This document shows, piece by piece, positions 1 to 5,493 of a stretch of 5,532 bases of DNA. Source of the stretch: Thermoplasmatota archaeon (GTDB lineage: Bacteria; Pseudomonadota; Gammaproteobacteria; Burkholderiales; Thiobacillaceae); contig JAMCVR010000047.1 of the NCBI GenBank assembly GCA_023475455.1, positions 1 to 5,532 of the forward strand, given 5' to 3'. Within the stretch, counting starts at the first letter, position 1. Each line of letters starts with the position of its first letter. The translations under genes and the position numbers were made by a program. The notes below the pieces were generated by a model, which had not been told where the DNA came from, did not search any database, and was given only the letters and a program-made list of their open reading frames with translations.

Positions 1-127
1 AAATCCACGGCGCATCGCGGCGCACGATTTCCAGCATGGCGTCGATCACCCGCTGGCGCTCGGGGCCGTTGTCCATGTCCTTCATGCGCTCGAACAGGCG
101 GTTGAACTCAGGGTTATCGTAGTTGGC
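1..127 (-). pseudogene. Duplicate fragment of the solute-binding protein gene (internal C-terminal segment)
   Basis: Every base of this block matches 577-703, giving a constant offset of 576. Read on the minus strand it encodes residues 593-634 of the binding protein encoded at 338-2479, from ANYDNPEF to DAPWI. Identity stops at base 128 (t here, c at 704), where permease sequence begins. The fragment has no start of its own and stays open through the left edge. Because it is identical rather than diverged, it is either a very recent duplication or an assembly product, not an old paralogue. If the duplication is tandem, the fragment should continue leftward to the same stop codon as the full gene. 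Confidence 0.9.
1..127. repeat. Direct repeat copy 1 of 2 (127 bp visible)
   Basis: This is a direct, same-strand exact copy of 577-703. The right boundary is sharp at 127/128. The left boundary is not visible because the window starts inside the repeat, so 127 bp is a minimum length. The implied repeat period is 576 bp. Confidence 0.95.
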
Positions 128-246
128 TGCAGCCGCGCCATGTCGTCCGGCGTGTTGACGACGAAGAACAGCGCGAAGGTCAGCAGGTTCACCCCGATCA
201 GGATCGGAATCGCGTACAGCAGGCGGCGCAGGATATAGGCGAACAT
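82..246 (-). pseudogene. Truncated ABC transporter permease (YejB/DppB-type N-terminus) fused out of frame to binding-protein sequence
   Basis: The ATG at 244-246 opens a 54-codon frame ending at TGA 82-84. Residues 1-40 start MFAYILRRLLYAIPIL and continue through a hydrophobic stretch to NTPDDMARLQ. This is the usual start of a peptide/dipeptide ABC permease (BPD_transp_1): a short cytoplasmic lead, an arginine pair and a first membrane helix at about residues 9-31. From about residue 41 the sequence is the duplicated binding-protein segment read in the wrong frame (PTTITLSSTACSSA), so the product cannot form a permease. The gene lies 91 bp downstream of the binding-protein stop on the same strand, as expected for the next gene of a transporter operon. 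The natural partner would be an intact copy to the left of the window. I infer that this copy is non-functional. Confidence 0.85.
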
Positions 247-248
247 GG

Positions 249-284
249 CTATTTACACAGAGCACGGAAAGGACGCGGCATCAT
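249..284 (-). CDS. Possible 11-codon leader ORF before the permease
   Basis: On the minus strand, ATG ATG at 284-279 opens a short frame reading MMPRPFRALCK and stopping at TAG 249-251. It is preceded by GGAGGAG (plus-strand 294-300) with nine bases of spacing, which is the best Shine-Dalgarno sequence near this operon. Its stop lies two bases before the permease ATG, which itself has no good ribosome site, so reinitiation or translational coupling is possible. The GGAGGAG also falls inside an inverted-repeat element, so the arrangement may be accidental. The peptide has no recognisable function. Confidence 0.25.
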   Translation of the reverse strand: MMPRPFRALCK

Positions 285-317
285 GCCCCGTTTCTCCTCC
301 GTGACCTTCGTGCCCTC
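260..317. repeat. Imperfect inverted repeat, resembling dispersed CACAGAG/CACGGAG intergenic elements
   Basis: The left arm GAGCACGGAAAGG (260-272) pairs imperfectly with CCTTCGTGCCCTC (305-317), whose reverse complement is GAGGGCACGAAGG. In the centre, GGCA TCA TGCC (277-287) is a small perfect hairpin. The flanking words ACAGAGCACGG and CTCCGTGACCTTCGTGCCCTC resemble the small intergenic repeats rich in CACAGAG and CACGGAG words that are scattered in many proteobacterial genomes. That assignment is from memory of the motif. Only one copy is visible here. Confidence 0.45.
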
Positions 318-337
318 ATTGTTCAATTTCGCACCCA

Positions 338-2479
338 TCACGCCCGCCCCTTTTCATGCTGCCGCCACGCGATCACCGCCGGCGCGATGACGGCGGCGAG
401 CGATGCAAACAGCAGGAAGATCGGCCACAGCACCGGCCGGTTCCATGCCTCGCGCCGGGCCTCGCGCAGGACCGGGTCGATGCGCCGGTATTTCAGCGTG
501 TTGTTGGCCATCAGATTGGGTTTGACGTTGTGCACCCAGCCGTGGCTCAGGCCGAAGGATTTCGGGTAGTAGGCGAAAATCCACGGCGCATCGCGGCGCA
601 CGATTTCCAGCATGGCGTCGATCACCCGCTGGCGCTCGGGGCCGTTGTCCATGTCCTTCATGCGCTCGAACAGGCGGTTGAACTCAGGGTTATCGTAGTT
701 GGCCGCGTTCTCGCCGCCGCTGCCAACCTTCTTGTGCGGGCCGTAGAGCAGGAAGAAGAAGTTTTCCGGGTCGGGGTAGTCGGCATTCCAGCCCCATTCG
801 AACAGCTGCGCGTTGCCCTTGCGGATCTTGTCCTGGAAGCGGTTGTAGTCGGTGCCGCGCACCACCAGCTGCACGTTGAGCTTGTCGAGCTGCTTCTTCA
901 TCCAGTCGAGCCGCGATTTGGCATCCGGCCCGCTCGCCATGGTGTCGAAATACAGCACCAGCGGCTCGCCCGTCTTCGCGTTGCGCCCGTTCGGATAACC
1001 CGCCTCGGCCAGCAGCCTTTTCGCCGCCTCGATCGGACGCCGCACGATCCTGCCGGCGCGCGCTTCGTATACATAGGGATTCATCCCGGCCACGCCCTCG
1101 ACATGGCCGAACAGCCCCGGGGGGATCGGCCCCTGCGCGGGGATGCCGCGGCCGTTGAGGAAAATCGAAATGAACTCGTCGTAGTCGAACGCGATGGAGA
1201 GCGCCTGCCTCAGCTTCCGGCGGTCTTCGCTCAAGCCCCCGACCACCGGGTCGAGCATGTTGAAGCCGACATACCAGATCGAAGCCGCCACCGCGGTGAT
1301 GAGGCGGATGTCCTGGTCGCGCATGCTGTCGGTGAGCTGCGGGTCGCCGCCGGCCGAGAACTGGACGGCCTGGTCGAAGCTGTCGGAACTGATCCCCGAG
1401 CTGTCGTAGTAGCCCTGCAGGAACTTGCTCCAGTAGGGAATGGTTTCCTTTTCCAGGCTGAACACGGCCTCGTCCACGAATGGAAGTGGCTTGCCGGCAT
1501 CCGCCAGAAGTCCGGCCTGCCGGTCCTCTTCGCTGCCTTCCGCGGGGTAGGTCTCGCCGTGGAAGGCGGGATTCCTCTTCAGCATCATGCGGCGGTTGGG
1601 ATCGTTCTCCGCCAGATAGTAGGGACCCGTGCCGACGGGCTGCCAGTCGAGCGTGAGGTTCCTGTCCGCCATGCCCGGCTGCGCGTAAAAAACCTCGGCC
1701 TCCCACGGGATCGGCGCAAAAAACGGCATCGCCAGCCAGTAGATGAACTGCGGGTATTTGCCCTTGATGCGGATGCGATAGGTGTGGCGGTCCGCCACTT
1801 CCGCCCCCGCAAGCGGAAAGTCGTCGAGACTCAATACTGCGTCGGGGTTGGTCCGGGCCGCCTTTTCCAGTGCCTCGCCCAGCTCTTTCAGCCCGACGAT
1901 GTGCTCGCTCATCAGGCCGAAGATCGGCGAACTGAGCCGGGGATTGGCCAGCCGCTTGATCTGGTACACGTAGTCCGCCGCCACCAGTTCGCGCGTGCCG
2001 GTGTGCTCGAAATCGCCGATGCGGGTTTTGCCCGCGGTGTCGGAGGCCGTCAGCGCATGGTAGCGATAACGCCCCGCCGCGTCGCGCGCAAAAGCCGGAT
2101 GGGGCTGATAGCGGATGCCGGGACGGATGCGGATTTCGTACACACTTTCGGCAATCGCCGCAGCGGGCGCATCGTCCGGCAGCGGCTTGCCGGACGCGTC
2201 GACATACCGCGGCTTGGGCACCGCCTCGGTCGTCAGCGGAATCAGGGTATAGGGGCGCTCGAGGAAGTGGTACTGCAGCGGCGGCTCGTAGATCTGGCCG
2301 GTGAACTCGATTTCGTTCGCGCTGTAGGAGCGCGCCGGATCGAGATGCTTGGGGCGTTCGGAAAACGCACTGTAGAGCACATTGGCATCGGACCGGCTGC
2401 CTGGATAGGGGTTGTTCCAACTGCCGGAACAGCCCGCCAGCAAACCCAGCCCCAGCAGAAGAATGCCCGTTCGCGTCAT
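338..2479 (-). CDS. ABC transporter solute-binding lipoprotein, family 5 (peptide type), with C-terminal membrane helix
   Basis: The 713-residue product should capture a substrate, probably an oligopeptide or related molecule, at the outer face of the inner membrane and deliver it to a YejB-type permease encoded next. The start chosen is ATG 2477-2479, because it puts a short signal (MTRTG, then LLLGLGLLAGC) with lipobox LAGC ending at Cys17 right at the N-terminus; an in-frame ATG at 2533 would add 18 residues that spoil it. Family-5 features include LDPARSYSANE (46-56), VGTGPYYL (282-289) followed by LKRNPAFHGE (300-309), LRQALSIAFDYDEF (423-436) and WGWNADYPDPENF (562-574). Unusually, residues 683-704 form a hydrophobic helix followed by a basic tail (RQHEKGRA), so the protein may be anchored at both ends. 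It is longer than the usual 500-600 residues because of an expanded N-terminal lobe at about residues 90-270. Substrate specificity cannot be read from the sequence. Confidence 0.93.
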   Translation of the reverse strand: MTRTGILLLGLGLLAGCSGSWNNPYPGSRSDANVLYSAFSERPKHLDPARSYSANEIEFTGQIYEPPLQYHFLERPYTLIPLTTEAVPKPRYVDASGKPLPDDAPAAAIAESVYEIRIRPGIRYQPHPAFARDAAGRYRYHALTASDTAGKTRIGDFEHTGTRELVAADYVYQIKRLANPRLSSPIFGLMSEHIVGLKELGEALEKAARTNPDAVLSLDDFPLAGAEVADRHTYRIRIKGKYPQFIYWLAMPFFAPIPWEAEVFYAQPGMADRNLTLDWQPVGTGPYYLAENDPNRRMMLKRNPAFHGETYPAEGSEEDRQAGLLADAGKPLPFVDEAVFSLEKETIPYWSKFLQGYYDSSGISSDSFDQAVQFSAGGDPQLTDSMRDQDIRLITAVAASIWYVGFNMLDPVVGGLSEDRRKLRQALSIAFDYDEFISIFLNGRGIPAQGPIPPGLFGHVEGVAGMNPYVYEARAGRIVRRPIEAAKRLLAEAGYPNGRNAKTGEPLVLYFDTMASGPDAKSRLDWMKKQLDKLNVQLVVRGTDYNRFQDKIRKGNAQLFEWGWNADYPDPENFFFLLYGPHKKVGSGGENAANYDNPEFNRLFERMKDMDNGPERQRVIDAMLEIVRRDAPWIFAYYPKSFGLSHGWVHNVKPNLMANNTLKYRRIDPVLREARREAWNRPVLWPIFLLFASLAAVIAPAVIAWRQHEKGRA
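577..703. repeat. Direct repeat copy 2 of 2, inside the binding-protein gene
   Basis: This block is identical to bases 1-127. Here it is part of an uninterrupted reading frame (residues 593-634), so this is the native context and the copy at 1-127 is the displaced one. The left extent of identity cannot be tested because the window begins at base 1. Confidence 0.95.
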
Positions 2480-2485
2480 GCCGCA

Positions 2486-2514
2486 AGTGTACCCAAGCGC
2501 ACCGCCAACGTCAG
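2486..2514 (-). promoter_or_regulatory. Putative promoter of the binding-protein gene
   Basis: On the minus strand, CTGACG (plus 2509-2514) and TACACT (plus 2486-2491) are separated by exactly 17 bases, with four of six consensus positions matched in each hexamer. The -10 box ends only six bases before the ATG, so transcription would start at or within the start codon, giving a leaderless or near-leaderless mRNA. No convincing Shine-Dalgarno sequence lies before the ATG, which fits. A promoter further upstream, inside fabI, cannot be excluded. Confidence 0.4.
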
Positions 2515-2524
2515 CCGTTATAAT
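2496..2524 (+). promoter_or_regulatory. Putative fabI promoter with consensus -10 box
   Basis: TATAAT at 2519-2524 matches the sigma-70 -10 consensus perfectly and lies 29 bases before the fabI ATG. The -35 region at the correct distance (about 2496-2501, agcgca) is poor, so an activator or a strong discriminator may compensate. Transcription would begin near 2531 and leave a leader of about 23 bases. The site overlaps the divergent promoter elements of the binding-protein gene. Confidence 0.6.
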
Positions 2525-2553
2525 CGCGGACACCGCAACTCTTCGAGACCATC

Positions 2554-3333
2554 ATGGGATTTCTTGCAGGAAAACGCTTGCTGATCACCGGCGTCATCTC
2601 CAACCGATCCATCGCGTACGGCATTGCCGCCGCATGCAAGCGCGAAGGCGCCGAGCTGGCGTTCACCTACCAGGGCGAACGCATCAAGGATCGCGTCACC
2701 GAATTCGCCCTGGAGTTCGGCTCCAGCCTGGTGTTTCCGTGCGACGTCGGCAGCGACGAGCAGATCGACGCGCTGTTTGCCGAACTCGGCAAGCACTGGG
2801 ACGGCTTCGACGGGCTGGTGCACTCGATCGCGTTCGCGCCGAAAGAGGCCCTGGCCGGCGACTATCTTTCCGCGGTCACCCGGGAAAACTTCCGCATCGC
2901 GCACGACATCAGCTCCTACAGCTTTGCCGCGCTGGCCAAGGCCGCGCTGCCGATGATGGAAGGCCGCCGGGCGGCGCTCTTGACGCTGTCCTATCTGGGC
3001 GCCATCCGCTCCGTCCCCAACTACAACGTCATGGGCCTGGCCAAGGCCAGCCTCGAATCCGGCGTCTACTACATGGCGCAAAGCCTCGGCCCCAAGGGCA
3101 TCCGGGTCAACGCGGTGTCGGCCGGGCCGATCAAGACGCTGGCTGCCAGCGGCATCGCCAACTTCGGCGAGAAGCTCGACCTCGTCGCCAAGAATGCGCC
3201 GCTGCGCCGCAACGTGACGATCGAGGAAGTCGGCAACGCCGCCGCCTTCCTGCTGTCCGACCTGGCCTCCGGCATCACCGGCGAGATCACTTACGTCGAT
3301 GCCGGCTTCAACTCCACCGCCGGCGCTGAATGA
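2554..3333 (+). CDS. fabI: Enoyl-[acyl-carrier-protein] reductase (NADH), FabI
   Basis: FabI catalyses the last step of each fatty-acid elongation cycle in the cytoplasm, reducing the trans-2-enoyl-ACP double bond with NADH. The 259-residue product has the family length and starts with the canonical MGFLAGKR. The dinucleotide-binding motif is G13-V-I-S-N-R-S19-I-A21-Y-G, followed by D64-V65 and S91-I-A93. The catalytic set is complete: Tyr147, Tyr157 and Lys164, equivalent to E. coli Tyr146, Tyr156 and Lys163, within [21 protein letters not shown]. Gln40 is at the position occupied by Gln in the NADH-dependent E. coli enzyme, which favours NADH over NADPH. Residue 93 is Ala where E. coli has Gly. 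The ribosome site is weak (cgaga at 2544-2548). The gene stands alone on its strand, with its own promoter and a terminator 15 bases after the stop. Confidence 0.97.
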   Translation: MGFLAGKRLLITGVISNRSIAYGIAAACKREGAELAFTYQGERIKDRVTEFALEFGSSLVFPCDVGSDEQIDALFAELGKHWDGFDGLVHSIAFAPKEALAGDYLSAVTRENFRIAHDISSYSFAALAKAALPMMEGRRAALLTLSYLGAIRSVPNYNVMGLAKASLESGVYYMAQSLGPKGIRVNAVSAGPIKTLAASGIANFGEKLDLVAKNAPLRRNVTIEEVGNAAAFLLSDLASGITGEITYVDAGFNSTAGAE

Positions 3334-3347
3334 TCCGCCCGGCACTG

Positions 3348-3388
3348 CCCGACAAAAAACGCGCCAGCAAGGCGCGCTTTTTGTCGGG
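3348..3388. terminator. Bidirectional intrinsic terminator between fabI and ppiD
   Basis: An 18-base arm at 3348-3365 and an 18-base arm at 3371-3388 pair with a single mismatch around the loop AGCAA. The GC core CGCGCC/GGCGCG is flanked by an A-run on the left and a T-run on the right (TTTTT on the plus strand, TTTTTT on the minus strand), so it can stop transcription from both sides. It sits 15 bases after the fabI stop and 18 bases beyond the ppiD stop, exactly where convergent genes need it. Confidence 0.92.
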
Positions 3389-3405
3389 GCTGCGACCCGT
3401 TCGGC

Positions 3406-5301
3406 TTACCTGCCCTCGATCGCATTCGGCTGGATCTTCACTTTCTGGCCAGCGGTAATCAGCGCGGTCATCGCCTGCATGTCGGCACGCTGCTGCGCCT
3501 GCGTGACGCCGGATTCGATCGACGCCAGCAGCGTCGGATCCAGTTCGGACGCCTCCAGGACGCGGCTCACCCGCACGATGCGATAGGCGCCGTCGGGACG
3601 GGCAAAGCCGGTGTAGGCGGGCAGCTTGTCGGTGTTGACCCGGAACACCGCCTTGACGCCGGCGGCATCCAGCGCAGCCGATGGCTGGCGGCCGACCACC
3701 TGGAAGGCCGACCAGTTCACGCCGGCTTCGTCACCCTTGGCCAGCGCCTGGAGGACGGCTTCGCCTTTTTGCGCCAGCAGCTTTGCGCTCTGTGCGGCGC
3801 GCAGCCTGGCCTCGATCGCCGCCGACACCTCGGCCAGCGGGCGCAGCCGCGCCGGTTTGTGCTCGATCACCCGCGCCGCCACCAGCGTGCCCGGCTGCAC
3901 CTCGATCGCCTCGGTATTCTGCTTCGATTTGATCGACTCCGGGTTGAACAGCGCAGCCGACAGGCCGGCGTGGTTGAAGGGTGCCGGCGCGGTGTTGGCC
4001 GCCATCCAGCCGCTCTGCCGGATGGTCAGCTTGGCCGCTGCGGCGGCGGGCCGCAGGCTGTTCGCGCTTTCATACACCAGGTTGCTGAAGTTGTCGGCCA
4101 GATCGGCAAAAACCTTCTGCGCCTGCTGCTTGCGCAATTCCTCGACCACCGCAGCACGGACGGTGGACAGCGGCGCAATCCGCGCAGCCTGGATGCCATC
4201 CAGCCGGATGATGTGATAGCCGAAATCGCTCTCCACCGGGCCACGGATTTCATTCGGCTTCATGCTGAACACGGCGTCCTCGAACGGCTTGACCATCATG
4301 CCGCGGCCAAAGCTTCCCAGACTGCCGTCCTGCGCGGCCGAGCCGGGATCCTGCGATTCGGTGCGCGCCAGCTCGGCGAAACGCCCCGGATTTTTCTGCA
4401 GCGTCTGGAACAGCTCGGCTGCCTTCGCCTTGGCCTGGGCGCGCGTGGCCGCATCTGCATTCTTGTCCGCGGCAATCAGGATATGGCTCGCGCTGCGCTG
4501 CTCGGGCTGGCCGAACTGCGCGGCGTTGGCGGCATAGTAGTCCGCCACCGCCTGGTCGCTCACGGCCACGCCCGCCGCCACTGCGGCCATATCCAGCACC
4601 AGGTACTCGGCACGAATTTGCTCGGGCTCGGTGAACTCGGCCTTGTTGGCGGCGTATTCACGCTCCACGTCGGCAGGCGTCACCTTGATTTGCGACGCAA
4701 CGGCGGAAGCCGGTATGTCGGTCCAGGCGATTTCACGCTGCTGCGCCACCAGACGGGCGATCTGCGTCAACGACGCGGCGGACGGGAATGCCGCAACTGA
4801 AACCGGGCTGACCATCGCCTCCAGCATGAAAGACTGGCGCAATTCGTTTTCAAACTGGGCAGGGGTGCGACCGTTCTGGCGCAGCACCGCCTCATAGCGC
4901 TGCTGCGAAAACGTACCGTCCTGCTGAAAGGCGGGAATCTGCGCCAGCACCGACGCAATGTACGCATCGGGCGCCAGGAACCTGAGCTTCTGCGCTTCCT
5001 GCAACAGCGCCTTGCGCTCGATCAGACTGTCGAGCACCTGCTTGCGGAAAGCGGCTGTTTCGGTGACGGATGAATCGAACGCAGGACCGAGCGCCTCGCG
5101 CATGCGGTCGCTCTGTGCCTGGATTTCCCGCATCAATTCCTCGCGCGAAATGCCCGCATCGCCGACCTCGGCAATCTTGCCGCCGTTGCGATCACCCGAC
5201 ATGTAGGAATCCACGCCGAACAGGGCGAAGGTAATTGCGATCAGGGCCAGGATGACTTTGGCCAGCCAGCCCTTTGCATGCTTGCGAATTGCTTCCAGCA
5301 C
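3406..5301 (-). CDS. ppiD: Periplasmic folding chaperone PpiD, SurA/parvulin-type
   Basis: PpiD is an inner-membrane-anchored chaperone facing the periplasm, where it helps newly exported proteins as they leave the Sec translocon. The 631-residue product matches the family length (E. coli 623). A short cytoplasmic lead (MLEAIRKHAKG) precedes a single helix at about residues 12-31. A SurA_N-like chaperone region follows at about 40-220, then a PpiC/rotamase domain at about 268-371. This domain starts SASHILI and contains SQDPGSA, GSLGSFGRGMM and GYHIIRLD. His273, Asp318, Phe340 and His363 occupy parvulin active-site positions. A C-terminal region of about 260 residues completes the PpiD layout. 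The start is GTG (5299-5301), supported by GGAG at 5311-5314 with nine bases of spacing and by the conserved MLEAIR N-terminus. Confidence 0.95.
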   Translation of the reverse strand: MLEAIRKHAKGWLAKVILALIAITFALFGVDSYMSGDRNGGKIAEVGDAGISREELMREIQAQSDRMREALGPAFDSSVTETAAFRKQVLDSLIERKALLQEAQKLRFLAPDAYIASVLAQIPAFQQDGTFSQQRYEAVLRQNGRTPAQFENELRQSFMLEAMVSPVSVAAFPSAASLTQIARLVAQQREIAWTDIPASAVASQIKVTPADVEREYAANKAEFTEPEQIRAEYLVLDMAAVAAGVAVSDQAVADYYAANAAQFGQPEQRSASHILIAADKNADAATRAQAKAKAAELFQTLQKNPGRFAELARTESQDPGSAAQDGSLGSFGRGMMVKPFEDAVFSMKPNEIRGPVESDFGYHIIRLDGIQAARIAPLSTVRAAVVEELRKQQAQKVFADLADNFSNLVYESANSLRPAAAAAKLTIRQSGWMAANTAPAPFNHAGLSAALFNPESIKSKQNTEAIEVQPGTLVAARVIEHKPARLRPLAEVSAAIEARLRAAQSAKLLAQKGEAVLQALAKGDEAGVNWSAFQVVGRQPSAALDAAGVKAVFRVNTDKLPAYTGFARPDGAYRIVRVSRVLEASELDPTLLASIESGVTQAQQRADMQAMTALITAGQKVKIQPNAIEGR

Positions 5302-5405
5302 GGTCTTCTACTCCAGTAAAAAAGCATCAGCGTGAATTTTCGCGCACTTTGCGCCTCGCGTCTGCCCCGGCGCGATAAAAACGCCCCTATGGACAATACG
5401 CTGAA
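5302..5405. other. ppiD 5' region between the intron end and the start codon
   Basis: These 104 bp lie between the predicted intron 3' splice site and ppiD. They include a T-run (minus strand GGGGCGTTTTTAT, about 5374-5386) that looks like the right half of a terminator tail, plus GC-rich words, but I find no convincing -35/-10 pair on the minus strand. The ppiD promoter may be weak or atypical, or transcription may come through the intron from a gene outside the window. Confidence 0.4.
5311..5314 (-). promoter_or_regulatory. ppiD: Ribosome binding site of ppiD
   Basis: Plus-strand CTCC reads GGAG on the minus strand, nine bases before the GTG start. It is what decides the GTG start, since no ATG, GTG or TTG with a better ribosome site gives the conserved N-terminus. 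Confidence 0.65.
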
Positions 5406-5413
5406 ATCGGGAT

Positions 5414-5442
5414 AGGGGACGGTCAATCCTGACCGCACCCCT
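5414..5442 (-). ncRNA. Group II intron domain VI hairpin
   Basis: On the minus strand AGGGG (5442-5438) pairs with CCCCT (5418-5414), and CGGTCA (5435-5430) pairs with TGACCG (5425-5420) around the loop GGAT. A two-against-one internal loop separates the two stems. The next base, the A at 5413, is a good candidate for the bulged branch-point adenosine, seven bases before the predicted 3' end at 5406, which is the usual distance. Confidence 0.75.
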
Positions 5443-5447
5443 CCCAC

Positions 5448-5479
5448 ACCACCCGGCATGCGGGTCCGCACCGGGCGGT
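5448..5479 (-). ncRNA. Group II intron domain V hairpin
   Basis: On the minus strand ACCGCCCGG (5479-5471) pairs with CCGGGTGGT (5456-5448) over nine base pairs, including one G-U in the triad region (CGC). TGCG (5470-5467) pairs with CGCA (5462-5459), with GACC as the loop. A two-base TG bulge (5458-5457) lies on the 3' side between the stems. This nine-pair lower stem with a two-base bulge is the hallmark of the catalytic domain V. The hairpin is 32 rather than the common 34 bases, with a four-pair upper stem and a loop that is not GNRA. Confidence 0.75.
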
Positions 5480-5493
5480 TCGAGAAGTTGAGG

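Larger units (their letters stand above)
247..337. other. Intergenic region between binding protein and permease
   Basis: These 91 bp separate the binding-protein stop from the permease start. They hold an imperfect inverted repeat (260-317) and the possible leader ORF. I see no T-run terminator on the minus strand, which is consistent with the two genes being cotranscribed. Under the tandem-duplication reading this whole spacer is inside the duplicated unit. Confidence 0.6.

Noticed and set aside
127..132. CTGCAG (a PstI site) at the duplication junction, suggesting a cloning chimera
   Set aside because: CTG CAG also reads naturally as Leu-Gln after MAR in the permease frame, and the 576-bp tandem-duplication model explains the junction without cloning.
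690..2486. A 598-codon minus-strand frame inside the binding-protein gene
   Set aside because: It is an out-of-frame shadow rich in Arg, Gly and Ala with no recognisable domain, and it overlaps the genuine frame completely.
356..2584. A 742-codon open frame on the plus strand opposite the binding-protein gene
   Set aside because: It mirrors the minus-strand gene in a GC-rich region, lacks family motifs and has low-complexity composition, and it overruns the fabI start. The minus-strand product has a lipobox and clear family-5 motifs.
2412..3345. Long frames overlapping fabI on both strands (305 and 275 codons)
   Set aside because: fabI has the complete catalytic set in the frame 2554-3333. 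The others are shadows with repetitive Arg/Ala/Gly-rich translations.
3769..4800. A 343-codon plus-strand frame opposite ppiD
   Set aside because: It is antisense to a well-supported PpiD with a parvulin domain, and no motif or ribosome site supports it.
5241..5471. A 76-codon minus-strand frame crossing the intron end and the ppiD start
   Set aside because: It runs through domains V and VI and out of frame into ppiD. The structured RNA explains the region better.
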